DNA from: Virgifigura sp964551315
Lineage (GTDB): Bacteria > Pseudomonadota > Alphaproteobacteria > Dongiales > Dongiaceae
Assembly: GCA_964551315.1 (NCBI GenBank)
Contig: CAZKCM010000005.1
Span: 56,867-120,866, forward strand
Direction: 5' to 3'
Length of the DNA stretch: 64,000 nt
The notes beneath the pieces are model-generated. The model saw nothing but the letters and a program-made list of their open reading frames with translations, ran no database searches and was not told the DNA's origin. Below are positions 32,855 through 41,831 of the stretch, in pieces; the stretch's first letter is position 1, and each line of letters begins with the position of its first letter. The position numbers were made by a program, and so were the translations under genes.

Positions 32855-34654
32855 ATGAGATCATCCCTTCTGAAGAGCGCTGCCATCGTCATCGGCGCAA
32901 CCTTGGCGTTGCCCGGGGCGGCACTCGCGAACGACGAGCTGTTAAAAATGCAGGATGACCCAAACCAATGGGTCATGCCGCTGAAGAACTACTCAAGCAC
33001 CCGCTATAGTGAACTCGATCAGATCAACGCCAGCAACGTGGGCAACCTTCAGGTCGTGTGGCAGTTCTCGACCGGCGTGCTGCGCGGACACGAGGGCGGC
33101 CCGCTGGTGATCGGGGACGTGATGTACATCCACACGCCCTTCCCGAACATCGTCTACGCGCTCGACCTGAACGAGCCCGGCCGGGTGATCTGGAAGTACG
33201 AGCCGCGGCAGGATCCGGACGTCATCGCGGTCATGTGCTGCGACACCGTCAACCGCGGCGTCGCCTACGGCAACGGAATGATCTTCCTGAATCAGGCCGA
33301 CACCACCCTGGTGGCGCTCGACGCCAAGACGGGTGAGGTCAAGTGGAGTGCCAAGAACGGCGATCCCGGAAAGGGCGAGACGGGAACCTCGGCCCCGCTG
33401 GTGGTCAAAGACAAGGTGATCGTCGGTATGAGCGGCGCCGAGTACGGGGTCCGCGGCCATCTCTCCGCCTACGACATCAACACCGGTGAGCTTGTCTGGC
33501 GGGCCTATTCGGCCGGCCCGGACAACGAGATCCTGGTCGACCCGCAGAAGACGACCCATCTGGGCGAGCCGGTCGGCGAGAATTCCAGCCTGAAGACCTG
33601 GGAAGGCGACCAGTGGCAGATCGGCGGCGGCTCGACCTGGGGCTGGACATCCTACGACCCCGAGCGGAACCTGATCTATTACGGCAGCGCCAACCCGGGC
33701 ACCTGGAACCCGAGCCAGCGCCCCGGCGACAATCGGTGGTCGATGACCATCTTCGCCCGCGACGTGGATACCGGCATGGCGAAGTGGGTCTATCAGATGA
33801 CCCCGCACGACGAGTGGGACTATGACGGCGTCAACGAGATGATTCTCGTCGACGACTTCCAGATCAACGGTGAGACGCGCGACGTTCTCGTGCATTTCGA
33901 CCGCAACGGCTTCGCCTATACCCTCGACCGCGATACCGGCGAGCTGTTGGTGGCCGAGAAGTATGACCCCGTGGTCAACTGGGCGACGCATGTCGACATG
34001 GAGACCGGTCGTCCGCAGGTTGTGGCCGAGTATTCTACGCAGGCCCAGGGTGAAGACGTGAACGTCCAGGGCATTTGCCCGGCCGCGCTCGGTACGAAGG
34101 ACCAGCAGCCGGCAGCCTACTCGCCGAAGACCGGTCTGTTCTATGTTCCGACGAACCACGTCTGCATGGACTACGAGCCCTTCCGCGTGAGCTACACCGC
34201 CGGCCAGCCCTATGTCGGCGCCACGCTCAGCATGTATCCGCCGGAGGGCGAAGACCATCTCGGCAACTTCATCGCCTGGGATGCCGCCAAGGGTGAGATC
34301 GTCTGGTCGAAGCCGGAGCCGTTCTCGGTTTGGAGCGGGGCGCTGGCGACGGCGGGCGACATCGTCTTCTACGGCACGCTGGAAGGCTATCTGAAGGCGG
34401 TCGATGTGAAGACGGGCGAGGAACTGTACCGCTTCCGTACCCCGTCGGGGATCATCGGTAACGTCAACACCTACACGCATGACGGCAAGCAGTACGTCGC
34501 GGTGCTGTCGGGCGTTGGCGGCTGGGCCGGTATCGGCTTGGCGGCCGGCCTGACCGAGCCGACGGCGGGCCTGGGTGCCGTCGGCGCCTATCAGTCGCTG
34601 GCGAACTACACCCAGCTCGGCGGCGTCCTGACGGTCTTCGCGTTGCCGGATTGA
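32855..34654 (+). CDS. xoxF: Lanthanide-dependent PQQ methanol dehydrogenase
   Basis: A periplasmic eight-bladed quinoprotein that oxidises methanol to formaldehyde or formate and passes electrons to XoxG. The 599-residue precursor has a signal peptide ending in ALA-N, the vicinal disulfide C128-C129 (VMCCDTVNRG) over PQQ, and D322-Y-D324 in HDEWDYDGVNE: D322 is the catalytic Asp and D324 the extra Asp that marks lanthanide coordination (calcium-type MxaF has Ala there). Tryptophan-docking motifs recur (VALDAKTGEVKW, AVDVKTGEELYRF). Similarity by eye is to the XoxF5 type. xoxG and xoxJ follow on the same strand. Confidence 0.97.
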   Translation: MRSSLLKSAAIVIGATLALPGAALANDELLKMQDDPNQWVMPLKNYSSTRYSELDQINASNVGNLQVVWQFSTGVLRGHEGGPLVIGDVMYIHTPFPNIVYALDLNEPGRVIWKYEPRQDPDVIAVMCCDTVNRGVAYGNGMIFLNQADTTLVALDAKTGEVKWSAKNGDPGKGETGTSAPLVVKDKVIVGMSGAEYGVRGHLSAYDINTGELVWRAYSAGPDNEILVDPQKTTHLGEPVGENSSLKTWEGDQWQIGGGSTWGWTSYDPERNLIYYGSANPGTWNPSQRPGDNRWSMTIFARDVDTGMAKWVYQMTPHDEWDYDGVNEMILVDDFQINGETRDVLVHFDRNGFAYTLDRDTGELLVAEKYDPVVNWATHVDMETGRPQVVAEYSTQAQGEDVNVQGICPAALGTKDQQPAAYSPKTGLFYVPTNHVCMDYEPFRVSYTAGQPYVGATLSMYPPEGEDHLGNFIAWDAAKGEIVWSKPEPFSVWSGALATAGDIVFYGTLEGYLKAVDVKTGEELYRFRTPSGIIGNVNTYTHDGKQYVAVLSGVGGWAGIGLAAGLTEPTAGLGAVGAYQSLANYTQLGGVLTVFALPD

Positions 34655-34890
34655 CGATCGTCTGACGGACTATGCTTGGGCCCGGCGCCGGGACATTGCG
34701 ATCTCGGTGTCGGGTCCCCCTTCTGCGATCGGGTGACGCGGATATCTGCCGGCCGGCCATGCGAACAATCGTCGCGAACGATCGTCGGCAGGCGGCCGGC
34801 GGGGACGACCGCGGCGACAGCGGGTGACGTGGCTCGTCTTTCCATACGCCCCAATTCGCTAGCCCAACCTGTAATTCGAAAGGAACGCCC

Positions 34891-35376
34891 ATGAAAGGGA
34901 TTCTGTCCCAAGGGGCAGCTCTCTGTCTGTGTATGCTTACCGCCGTTGCCTTCCTCGCGTTAGGATCCGAGAAGGCAGCGGCACAAGAGGAGGAAAAGCC
35001 CTACGAGATCGCCGAGGACGGTACGGTCGACTGGTACACCTACAGCGGATTTCGCCGTTACCATGCCGAATGCCACGTCTGCCATGGGCCTGATGGCCTC
35101 GGCAGTTCCTTCGGCCCGAGTTTGGTCAACTCCCTGAAGTCGATGACCTACGATGAGTTCATCGAGGTCGTGGTCAACGGCCGCCAGAACGTTTCGCAGG
35201 CGAACTTCCGGGCGATGCCGGCCTTCGGAACGAATCCGAACGTCATGTGCTTCATCGATGATATATATAGCTATCTGAAGGCGCGCTCCGACGGCGCTCT
35301 CGATCGCGGTCGTCCGAAGTCTCAGCGGAAGCCTCAGGAGGCCGTGGAGCGGGACGACGCCTGTCTGGGCTTTTGA
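34891..35376 (+). CDS. xoxG: XoxF-associated c-type cytochrome
   Basis: A 161-residue periplasmic monoheme cytochrome, the predicted electron acceptor of XoxF. It has a signal peptide (AALCLCMLTAVAFLALGSEKAAAQ), the heme motif C61-HV-C64-H65 (ECHVCHGPDGLGSSFGPSL), a likely Met ligand in NFRAMPAFG, and extra cysteines in NVMCFIDD and DDACLGF, matching the four-cysteine methanol-metabolism cytochrome family. AAAGGAAC precedes ATG 34891. It lies 236 bases after xoxF and 85 bases before xoxJ. Confidence 0.93.
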   Translation: MKGILSQGAALCLCMLTAVAFLALGSEKAAAQEEEKPYEIAEDGTVDWYTYSGFRRYHAECHVCHGPDGLGSSFGPSLVNSLKSMTYDEFIEVVVNGRQNVSQANFRAMPAFGTNPNVMCFIDDIYSYLKARSDGALDRGRPKSQRKPQEAVERDDACLGF

Positions 35377-35461
35377 GCCTTAGCGGGCTCCCCGCCTGGA
35401 GGAGGAGCTATTGCCGCGAGGGGCCGCCGGGGCCAAATCGGCGACCAGGAGGGATCTCGTT

Positions 35462-36301
35462 ATGACGACGAAGAGGACGCTTAACATCCTGCTGGGCGCG
35501 GCCGTCACGATGATCTGGGCCCTCGCCGGTGCGGTGGCGCCGGCGTGGGCTCAGACCGCGGAGATCGTCTCGCGGACGGCGCTTCGGGTTTGCGCCGATC
35601 CCAGCAACCCGCCTTTCTCGACCAAGGACGGCGAGGGTTTCGAGAACAAGATCGCCGAACTTCTCGCCGCGGAGCTTAAGGTTCCGGTCCAGTACACCTG
35701 GTATCCGGACACGATAGGCTTCGTTCGCAACACCCTCAGGGCGCACCGGTGCGATCTGATCGTCGGTACCTCGGCGGGCAGCGAGCTGATGCAGAACACC
35801 AATCCGTACTACCGTTCGGCCTACAGCCTGGTGTATCGGAAGGATTCGAACATTTCGCTCACGTCGCTCGACGATCCGGCGCTCAAATCCCTCAAGATCG
35901 GTGCGATCGCCCAAACGCCGCCCGTGACCCTTCTTGCGCGCAAGGGATTGCTCCGGCAGATGGTCCCCTATCGCATCATGGTCGACACCCGCTTCGACGA
36001 TCCGGGGCAGGAGCTCGTCCATGACGTGGCGACGGGCAAGATCGATGTCGGCGTTCTCTGGGGGCCGATCGCCGGCTATTACGCGAAGAAGGAGGCGACG
36101 CCGCTCACCGTGGTCCCGCTGACGTCGGAGGACGGGGTTCAGCTCGACTATTGGATCACGATGGCCGTGCGCTTCAACGAGCCGGACTGGAAGCATCAGA
36201 TCAATCAGATGATCCGGGAGAAGCAGCCGGAGATCACGCAGATCCTTCTCGACTACGGCGTGCCACTCCTTGATCACAAGGGACAGCTGATCAAGCCCTA
36301 G
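35462..36301 (+). CDS. xoxJ: XoxF-associated periplasmic solute-binding-like protein
   Basis: A 279-residue protein of the type 2 periplasmic binding fold (MxaJ/XoxJ family). A signal peptide ending in PAWAQ is followed by ALRVCADPSNPPFSTKDGEGFENKIAELLA, CDLIVGTSAGSELMQNTNPYYRSAYSLVYR and DVGVLWGPIAGYYAKKE. XoxJ is thought to help activate or mature XoxF rather than import a solute. I chose ATG 35462, preceded by AGGAGGGATC; a TTG at 35411 with its own GGAGGAGGAG is the alternative. Confidence 0.93.
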   Translation: MTTKRTLNILLGAAVTMIWALAGAVAPAWAQTAEIVSRTALRVCADPSNPPFSTKDGEGFENKIAELLAAELKVPVQYTWYPDTIGFVRNTLRAHRCDLIVGTSAGSELMQNTNPYYRSAYSLVYRKDSNISLTSLDDPALKSLKIGAIAQTPPVTLLARKGLLRQMVPYRIMVDTRFDDPGQELVHDVATGKIDVGVLWGPIAGYYAKKEATPLTVVPLTSEDGVQLDYWITMAVRFNEPDWKHQINQMIREKQPEITQILLDYGVPLLDHKGQLIKP

Positions 36302-36395
36302 GCCGCTGATCGACGGATTCCTTCCGGCCCGGTCCATTCCCCTCGGCTGCGGACCGGTTCCTTCCGGCTTTTCCGAATGAGAGCCGTGCGGGCCG

Positions 36396-37154
36396 TCACA
36401 GTTCGCGCGACAGTTGGGGATATTCCTCGATCAACCGTTGCCGGAACGCTTCGATGGCGCGGTCGTCGGTGCGCCGGGAACGGTCGAGATCGACCGGCAC
36501 ATCGGCCTCGAGTGTGCCCGGCGCCGCGGAGAGGAGCAGAATCCGGTCGGCCAGGAGCACCGCCTCCCGGATGTCGTGGGTCACGAACAGCACCGTGGTC
36601 GGCCGGCGACTCCAGATGTCGAGGAGCAGCAGCCGCAGGCGGTGCGCCGTGGGCCCGTCGAGCGAAACGAAGGGCTCATCCATCAACAGCAGGTCCGGCT
36701 GCACCGCGAAGGCGCGGGCCAGGGCCACACGCCGCATCATCCCGACGGACAGCCGTTCCGGATAGGTGTGCGGAAAATCCTGAAGCCCCGTGGCGGCCAG
36801 AAGCTCCTCGACGATGCCGGTTCGGGCCTGCTCCGGGCGCAGCGCCAGCTCGATGTTCTCGGCGACGGTACGCCAGGGAAGCAGCCGCGGATTCTGGAAG
36901 ACGTACCCAATGACCGGTTCGCGCGCGCCCGATGCGGACGGCAGCCTGACCTGGCCCTCGAAGTCCTTGTCGAGGCCGGCGACGATGTTGAGCAAGGTCG
37001 TCTTGCCGCAGCCGGACGGTCCGATCACGCAGACAAGGTCTCCGCGGCGCACGGTGAACCGCAGATCCTCGAGGGCGACGTGCATCGCCGCCGATCCCAC
37101 CGCCGGATAGCGTTTGCGCCGGATATCAATCTCGAGATCGCTCACCGGCGCCAC
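36396..37154 (-). CDS. NitT/TauT-type ABC transporter ATP-binding protein
   Basis: A 252-residue ATPase with Walker A (GPSGCGKTTLLN), Q-loop (FQNPRLLPWRTV), signature (LSVGMMRRVALAR), Walker B (LLLMDEPFVSLD) and H-loop (VTHDIREAV), the layout of nitrate/sulfonate/taurine importers. Starts are GTG 37154 or GTG 37145; the latter forms a GTGA overlap with the permease stop. Last gene of a binding protein-permease-ATPase operon convergent with xoxJ. Its placement between xox genes suggests a C1- or metal-related cargo, but none can be named. Confidence 0.87.
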   Translation of the reverse strand: MAPVSDLEIDIRRKRYPAVGSAAMHVALEDLRFTVRRGDLVCVIGPSGCGKTTLLNIVAGLDKDFEGQVRLPSASGAREPVIGYVFQNPRLLPWRTVAENIELALRPEQARTGIVEELLAATGLQDFPHTYPERLSVGMMRRVALARAFAVQPDLLLMDEPFVSLDGPTAHRLRLLLLDIWSRRPTTVLFVTHDIREAVLLADRILLLSAAPGTLEADVPVDLDRSRRTDDRAIEAFRQRLIEEYPQLSREL

Positions 37155-37957
37155 CTGTTGGCGCGCCGTTCGAGCGGCTGCAGGATCGCGAGCTCGATGA
37201 ACTGGATCACGGCGATAAAGGCGATCGTATAGGCAAGGATGCTCGCGACGTCGAAGAACTGGAAGAAGAGGTGGATCTGGAAGCCCACGCCGCTGCTGCG
37301 CCCCAGCAGCTCGACCACCAGCACGATCTTCCAGATGAGCGCCAACCCGGACCTGGCGGCAGCCAGAATGAAGGGCAGGAGCTCGGGCAGGATGACATGC
37401 CGGAGCGTCTTGACCTGGCCGAAGCGGAACACTTGCGCCATCTCCAGATAGTCGGTGGTGAGGGCCCGGGCCCCTTCCCGGAGCGTGACGACGACGTTTG
37501 GGATCTTGTTGATGGCAACGGCGGCGATGGCCGCGGCCTCGACCAGCCCGAACCAGACATAGCAGAGGACGATCACCACCAGGGCCGGAATGTTGAGGAA
37601 CAGAATCAGCCAGGGATCGAAGAAACGGTCGAGACTCCGCGATCGACCCATGGCGATTCCGATCGGCACGCCGATGAGCATTGCCAGCGCAAAGCTGGCG
37701 GCGACGCGGGCCAGCGTAATGCCGACGTGCCAGAGCAGCTCGCCCTCAGCGATCGCGTCGATCAAGGTGATGAACACCGCGCCCGGCGACGGCAGCAGCC
37801 GGTCCTCGGCGAAGAGCGCGCCAATCTGCCACAGAGCAAGGAGCGCACCGACCGAGGCCGCCTGCCAGAGGATGAGCGGCAGCCGTCCAAGTCCCGGACG
37901 GCGCCCGTCGGAAGCTCTCAACCGGTCAGAAGCCCTCAATAGGTAACGTGTGGCCAA
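37142..37957 (-). CDS. NitT/TauT-type ABC transporter permease
   Basis: A 271-residue inner-membrane permease with about six hydrophobic segments and the coupling motif near EGARALTTDYLEMAQVFRFG. The first membrane helix (LILWQAASVGALLALWQIG) follows a short basic N-terminus containing an imperfect duplication (LRASDRLRASDGRR). The 5' end overlaps the binding-protein gene by 22 bases and the 3' end overlaps the ATPase. Confidence 0.87.
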   Translation of the reverse strand: MATRYLLRASDRLRASDGRRPGLGRLPLILWQAASVGALLALWQIGALFAEDRLLPSPGAVFITLIDAIAEGELLWHVGITLARVAASFALAMLIGVPIGIAMGRSRSLDRFFDPWLILFLNIPALVVIVLCYVWFGLVEAAAIAAVAINKIPNVVVTLREGARALTTDYLEMAQVFRFGQVKTLRHVILPELLPFILAAARSGLALIWKIVLVVELLGRSSGVGFQIHLFFQFFDVASILAYTIAFIAVIQFIELAILQPLERRANRWRR

Positions 37958-38931
37958 AAGGTGCCCGCCTGCAGTTCTCGGCTATTGCCAACCAGCTTCT
38001 CGCCGCCGAGTTCCGCCATCAGGGCGAAGGCGCGTTCCGCGCTTGCCCGCTCGGCCTCTCCCCATTTCGTCGGGATTCCGCGGCGGAAGCCTTCGCGGAG
38101 CGCGCGAAAGGTCGCCTCATCGGGCGCCCTCACGATCGGGCGGAGGCGCTCCCACTCGGAATCGGACTCCAGCAGCAGTTCCTTTGCCCGACGGCTGGCG
38201 CGCACGAACGCCAGGACATCATCGCGGTGTGCGTCGGCCCAGGATTCGTCGAACACATAGCCGAGGAGCGGCAGATCCGGGCTGATGCCGAGTTCCCGCG
38301 CGGCCTCTTCGACGCCGACCACCGTGCGGAAGCCCTCTGCTTCGAGTTGGGCCATGTAGTTCCAGTAGTTGATGACGGCGTCTATCCGTCCAAGAAGGAT
38401 CTGCTGGTTGAGCAGCGGCGGGGCGCCGAACACCTCTTCAACGGTGGCGGCAAGGTCCATCCCGTGCCGCCGTTCGGCCAGGGCGCGAAGGATCAGCCAG
38501 CTCTTGTCAACGGGGCCGCCGGCGATGCCCAGTCGTTTGCCTTCGAGATCCGCCAGGGAATGGATGTCGGAATCGGCCGGAACCATGACCCCGCCGACGG
38601 CGGTCGAATAGGGCACGAAGGTGAGGTCGGCACCGTCCGCGCGTTGCCGCGACACCCAGATCCAGTCGGTCACGATCACGTCGACCTTGCCCGCCTGCAG
38701 GGCCACGGTGGTGGCGTCCTTGCCGGCAAGCTCGACCACCTCGAGGTCGAATCCTTCCGCCTTGTCCAGCTCGTGCGCCTCGATGACATCGAGTTCCCAG
38801 GCGACGGTGCCGAACTTCAATACGCCGATCCGGACCGTGCCGGCCGTCGCCGGGCCGATCGCCAAGACGAACGCCAACAGCACGGCCGCGGTAAGCCGCG
38901 CACACCTTGTTCGGTGACGGAGAGCGATCAT
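37936..38931 (-). CDS. NitT/TauT-type ABC transporter substrate-binding protein
   Basis: A 331-residue periplasmic binding protein: signal peptide (LTAAVLLAFVLAIGPATAG), then VRIGVLKFGTVAWELDVIEAHELDKAEGFDLEVVELAGKDATTVALQAGKVDVIVTDW, the usual N-terminal lobe of SsuA/TauA-like proteins, and LEGKRLGIAGGPVDKSWLILRA. ATG 38931 has AAGGAGACAGG upstream. Homologues of this kind occur beside PQQ methanol dehydrogenase genes. The cargo is unknown. Confidence 0.85.
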   Translation of the reverse strand: MIALRHRTRCARLTAAVLLAFVLAIGPATAGTVRIGVLKFGTVAWELDVIEAHELDKAEGFDLEVVELAGKDATTVALQAGKVDVIVTDWIWVSRQRADGADLTFVPYSTAVGGVMVPADSDIHSLADLEGKRLGIAGGPVDKSWLILRALAERRHGMDLAATVEEVFGAPPLLNQQILLGRIDAVINYWNYMAQLEAEGFRTVVGVEEAARELGISPDLPLLGYVFDESWADAHRDDVLAFVRASRRAKELLLESDSEWERLRPIVRAPDEATFRALREGFRRGIPTKWGEAERASAERAFALMAELGGEKLVGNSRELQAGTFWPHVTY

Positions 38932-39168
38932 ATGATCCTGTCTCCTTCGGTGCCGCCTTGGATGGGGCCGCGTCGAAATGCTAAGGCGTACCCGCTCTGG
39001 TCCGCAAGCACGGCTCGCGCTCGGTGCGCGGGCGCCGGCCGGTCCACATCGCTCTTTGGCACGCAAAGAACATTGACGGCACACAGACTACGCGTGAGAG
39101 TCAGTATTAATTCACTCTAGCACGTCATCACCGGGCGTGTCGCGAACCGAACGAAGCGGAGGCGAGCC

Positions 39169-39363
39169 GTGCAGGGATTGCGAAGCTTGTTTCTCGGCGC
39201 CGCGGCCGGTCTTCTGGCCGTTGCCGGCGCGGCGGGGGCGGAGACGATCGACGTCTCCAACGAGAAGAGCAACGACGTCTCGGTGATCGACATCGAGGAC
39301 CTCGAGGTCATCAAGCCCGTCACCGCCGTACAGGCTCCCTGGGGAGTTGTCGTTGGACCGTAA
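39169..39363 (+). pseudogene. Remnant of PQQ-associated YVTN beta-propeller gene, collapsed to one blade
   Basis: A 64-residue frame with a signal peptide (LFLGAAAGLLAVAGAAGAE) and a single propeller unit IDVSNEKSNDVSVIDIEDLEVIKPV that runs directly into APWGVVVGP, the phrase expected at the start of a following repeat. Full-length propellers that precede this ABC pair in PQQ/lanthanide gene clusters have roughly 300 residues. An in-frame deletion between repeats would give this product. Its gene position (17 bases over the ATPase start) is retained, so it may persist for translational coupling. It could still be secreted, but cannot form a propeller alone. Confidence 0.65.
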
Positions 39364-40156
39364 CGCCGCCGCCAAGACCACCGAACCGGCGCCCGCTGCC
39401 GAGGTCGGCGTGCCGGAGGTTCCGGCCCTGGCGGTCGCGAACCTCAGCCACAGCTTCGGGGACCGGAAGGCGCTCGACAACGTCTCGTTCGCCATTCCAC
39501 CCGGTGCCTTCACGGTGCTTCTCGGACAGAACGGCGCCGGCAAGACGACTCTGTTCTCGCTCGTGACGCGCCTGTACAACAACCGCACCGGATCGATCCG
39601 CGTGTACGGGTTCGAGGTGCGGCGGCGGCCGTCGGCGGCGCTCGCCCGGATCGGCGTCGTGTTTCAGCAGCGGACGCTCGACCTCGACCTCACAGTTTAC
39701 CAGAACCTTCGGTACCACGCCGCGCTGCACGGCATCGGCGGGCGCGAGGCGCGCCAGCGGATCGAGGCCGAACTCTCCCGTCTGCAAATGCTCGACCGTG
39801 CGGGTGACAAGGTGCGGCAGCTCAGCGGCGGGCAGATCCGCAGGGTGGAGATCGCCCGCGCGCTGATCCATCGGCCGCGCCTGATGCTGCTCGACGAGCC
39901 CACGGTCGGGCTCGATATCGGCAGTCGCCAGGGTATCCTCGATCACGTCCGCCGCCTGTGTCGCGAGGACGGGATCGGCCTTCTCTGGGCCACCCACCTC
40001 ATCGACGAGGTGGAACCCGGCGACCGGGTCATCATTCTGCACAAAGGGCGCGTCGTTGCCGATGGCGGGGTCGAGGACGTGGCCCGGGACGCCGGCGCCG
40101 CGACCATCCGCGACGCCTTTGCGGTGCTCACCGGCGATGCGGGGAGGACGCCATGA
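39347..40156 (+). CDS. ABC transporter ATP-binding protein of the PQQ/lanthanide (Ped/Lut-like) system
   Basis: A 269-residue ATPase with Walker A (GQNGAGKTTLFS), Q-loop (FQQRTLDLDLTVYQNL), signature (LSGGQIRRVEIAR), Walker B (LMLLDEPTVGLD) and H-loop (ATHLIDEV). It is paired with an ABC-2-type permease downstream of a propeller gene, the arrangement of pedB-pedC in Pseudomonas putida and lutE-lutF in M. extorquens, which are linked to lanthanide uptake. The start is a TTG (39347 or 39353) inside the end of the propeller remnant; GGGGAG lies upstream of 39353. Confidence 0.88.
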   Translation: MSLDRNAAAKTTEPAPAAEVGVPEVPALAVANLSHSFGDRKALDNVSFAIPPGAFTVLLGQNGAGKTTLFSLVTRLYNNRTGSIRVYGFEVRRRPSAALARIGVVFQQRTLDLDLTVYQNLRYHAALHGIGGREARQRIEAELSRLQMLDRAGDKVRQLSGGQIRRVEIARALIHRPRLMLLDEPTVGLDIGSRQGILDHVRRLCREDGIGLLWATHLIDEVEPGDRVIILHKGRVVADGGVEDVARDAGAATIRDAFAVLTGDAGRTP

Positions 40157-40959
40157 CCGCCGCACACTATCTTCGTTGCCTCAACGGAATTGTGGCCCGC
40201 GAGGCGCTCCGCTTTCTGAACCAGCGGGGCCGGTTCGTCGCCGCCCTCGTGCGGCCGCTGGTCTGGCTGTTCATCTTCGCGGCGGGCTTCCGGGCTGTTC
40301 TGGGCGTCTCCATCATTCCGCCCTACCAGACCTACGTGCTCTATGAGGTCTACATCACCCCCGGCCTGGTGGCGATGATCCAGCTCTTCAACGGGATGCA
40401 GAGCTCGCTGTCCATGGTCTACGACCGCGAGATGGGCAGCATGCGCACGCTGCTCGTCAGCCCGCTGCCCCGTTGGTACCTGCTCGTCTGCAAGCTGCTG
40501 GCCGGTGTGGCGGTGTCGATTCTGCAGGTCTACGTTTTTCTGGCGATCGCCTGGTTCTGGAACATCCGGCCGCCCCTCTACGGTTACGTCGCGGTGTTGC
40601 CGGCCCTGATCCTGTCCGGCCTGATGCTCGGCGCCTTGGGGTTGCTTCTGTCCTCGGCAATCAAGCAGCTCGAGAACTTCGCCGGGGTGATGAACTTTGT
40701 CATCTTCCCGATGTTTTTCGCCTCCTCGGCGCTTTATCCGCTATGGCGGATTCGGGAATCCAGCGTGCTGCTCTATCAGATCTGCGCGCTGAACCCCTTT
40801 ACCCACGCGGTCGAGCTGATCCGCTTCGCCCTCTACGGTCAGGTCAATAGTATGGCACTGCTCTACGTCCTGGGCTGTCTGGTCCTGTTCCTCGGGCTGG
40901 CGATTTACGGCTATGATCCGGCACGCGGCCTGATCGCGCGTCGCGGAGCGCCGGCATGA
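40153..40959 (+). CDS. ABC-2-type permease of the PQQ/lanthanide (PedC/LutF-like) system
   Basis: A 268-residue membrane protein with about six hydrophobic helices and ABC-2 features: an N-terminal EALRFLNQRGRFVAALVRPLVW, YDREMGSMRTLLVSPLPRWY as the coupling region, and MFFASSALYPLWRIRESS near the end. ATG 40153 overlaps the ATPase stop by 4 bases. ABC-2 folds are usually exporters, so how the Ped/Lut system promotes lanthanide uptake is not clear from sequence. The open frame upstream of 40153 is a shadow of the ATPase gene. Confidence 0.88.
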   Translation: MTAAHYLRCLNGIVAREALRFLNQRGRFVAALVRPLVWLFIFAAGFRAVLGVSIIPPYQTYVLYEVYITPGLVAMIQLFNGMQSSLSMVYDREMGSMRTLLVSPLPRWYLLVCKLLAGVAVSILQVYVFLAIAWFWNIRPPLYGYVAVLPALILSGLMLGALGLLLSSAIKQLENFAGVMNFVIFPMFFASSALYPLWRIRESSVLLYQICALNPFTHAVELIRFALYGQVNSMALLYVLGCLVLFLGLAIYGYDPARGLIARRGAPA

Positions 40960-41076
40960 GGGCAGGCAGCGGCGTTGCCCTCGCGTCGGCCGGCCGGTAG
41001 GATCGCCGCATAACCGGCTTCGGCAGGGGTACGGCACGTCAGTAAGGAAAGAAGAACACTCAGCGGAGGAGCCGCC

Positions 41077-41778
41077 ATGTCGTCAGACCACCCGAGATGG
41101 GAGCTTCGTCGGCGCGTTCCGCCGGAGGCTCGGGCCGAGATCCGGATCGGAACTTGGCCCCGCGCTCTCGCGCTTTCAGCGGCCGTCCTGTGCGCCGCGG
41201 CGGGGCAGCAGGTCGCGTGGGCGCAAGGCTTTGAGAAGGATCCGAGCTGGCCGTGCATCCAGCGAAAAGTCCCGAGCATCTCCGCCGGCATGGTCTGGGC
41301 CGGGCCGCCGCTCGATGAGGTCGGCAAGGGTTGGCGGGACGATCCGACAGTTGCCACGCTTGCGTCAAAGATCGCTTCCCGCCGGACCTCGATCGAGGAA
41401 GCCAAGACGGCGATCGAGCAGTTTGCCAAAGAGGCAGCGGACGAAAGGAACCGCAAGCTGACCATGCTGTTCGCCGGCGTGCTCGACATCATCAACCACG
41501 ACCGCGCCTCGATCATCGCCGGCATCGGCCGTTACGCGGAACGGCAGCAGGCGCTGGCGGAGAAGATCGAGAAGCAGTCGGCCCAACTTGCCGCGCTGCC
41601 GAGCGACGGTACCGAGGCGCAGCAGAGCGACCGCGCGGATCTCGAGGAGATCCAGACCTGGGACATCCGGATCTTCGAAGAGCGCGAACGCTCGCTGACC
41701 TATGTCTGCGAGCAGCCCGTGCTTCTGGAGCAGCGCGCCTTCGCCCTCGGCCGGGAGATCATGAAGCACATCGACTGA
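41077..41778 (+). CDS. Secreted coiled-coil protein of the xox/pqq region, unknown function
   Basis: Not recognised as a named family. The 233-residue product has a charged N-terminus, then a hydrophobic export signal (ALALSAAVLCAAAGQQVAWAQG, about 30-51) and a mature part starting FEKDPSWPCIQRKVPSISAGMVWAGPPLD. Two long helices with coiled-coil potential follow (EEAKTAIEQFAKEAADERNR and RYAERQQALAEKIEKQSAQL), and a second Cys lies near the end (TYVCEQPVL). Ribosome site GCGGAGGAG precedes ATG 41077. It follows the Ped/Lut-like permease by 117 bases on the same strand, so a periplasmic accessory role in that system is plausible. Confidence 0.7.
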   Translation: MSSDHPRWELRRRVPPEARAEIRIGTWPRALALSAAVLCAAAGQQVAWAQGFEKDPSWPCIQRKVPSISAGMVWAGPPLDEVGKGWRDDPTVATLASKIASRRTSIEEAKTAIEQFAKEAADERNRKLTMLFAGVLDIINHDRASIIAGIGRYAERQQALAEKIEKQSAQLAALPSDGTEAQQSDRADLEEIQTWDIRIFEERERSLTYVCEQPVLLEQRAFALGREIMKHID

Positions 41779-41831
41779 TGGTCCCGCCGCGGCGCGGCGC
41801 CGGATCGCGCGGGCGACCGCGCCGGCGTGGA

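Noticed and set aside
36377..36913. Plus-strand ORFs opposite the ABC ATPase gene
   Set aside because: Antisense shadows of the clear Walker A/B-bearing gene on the minus strand.
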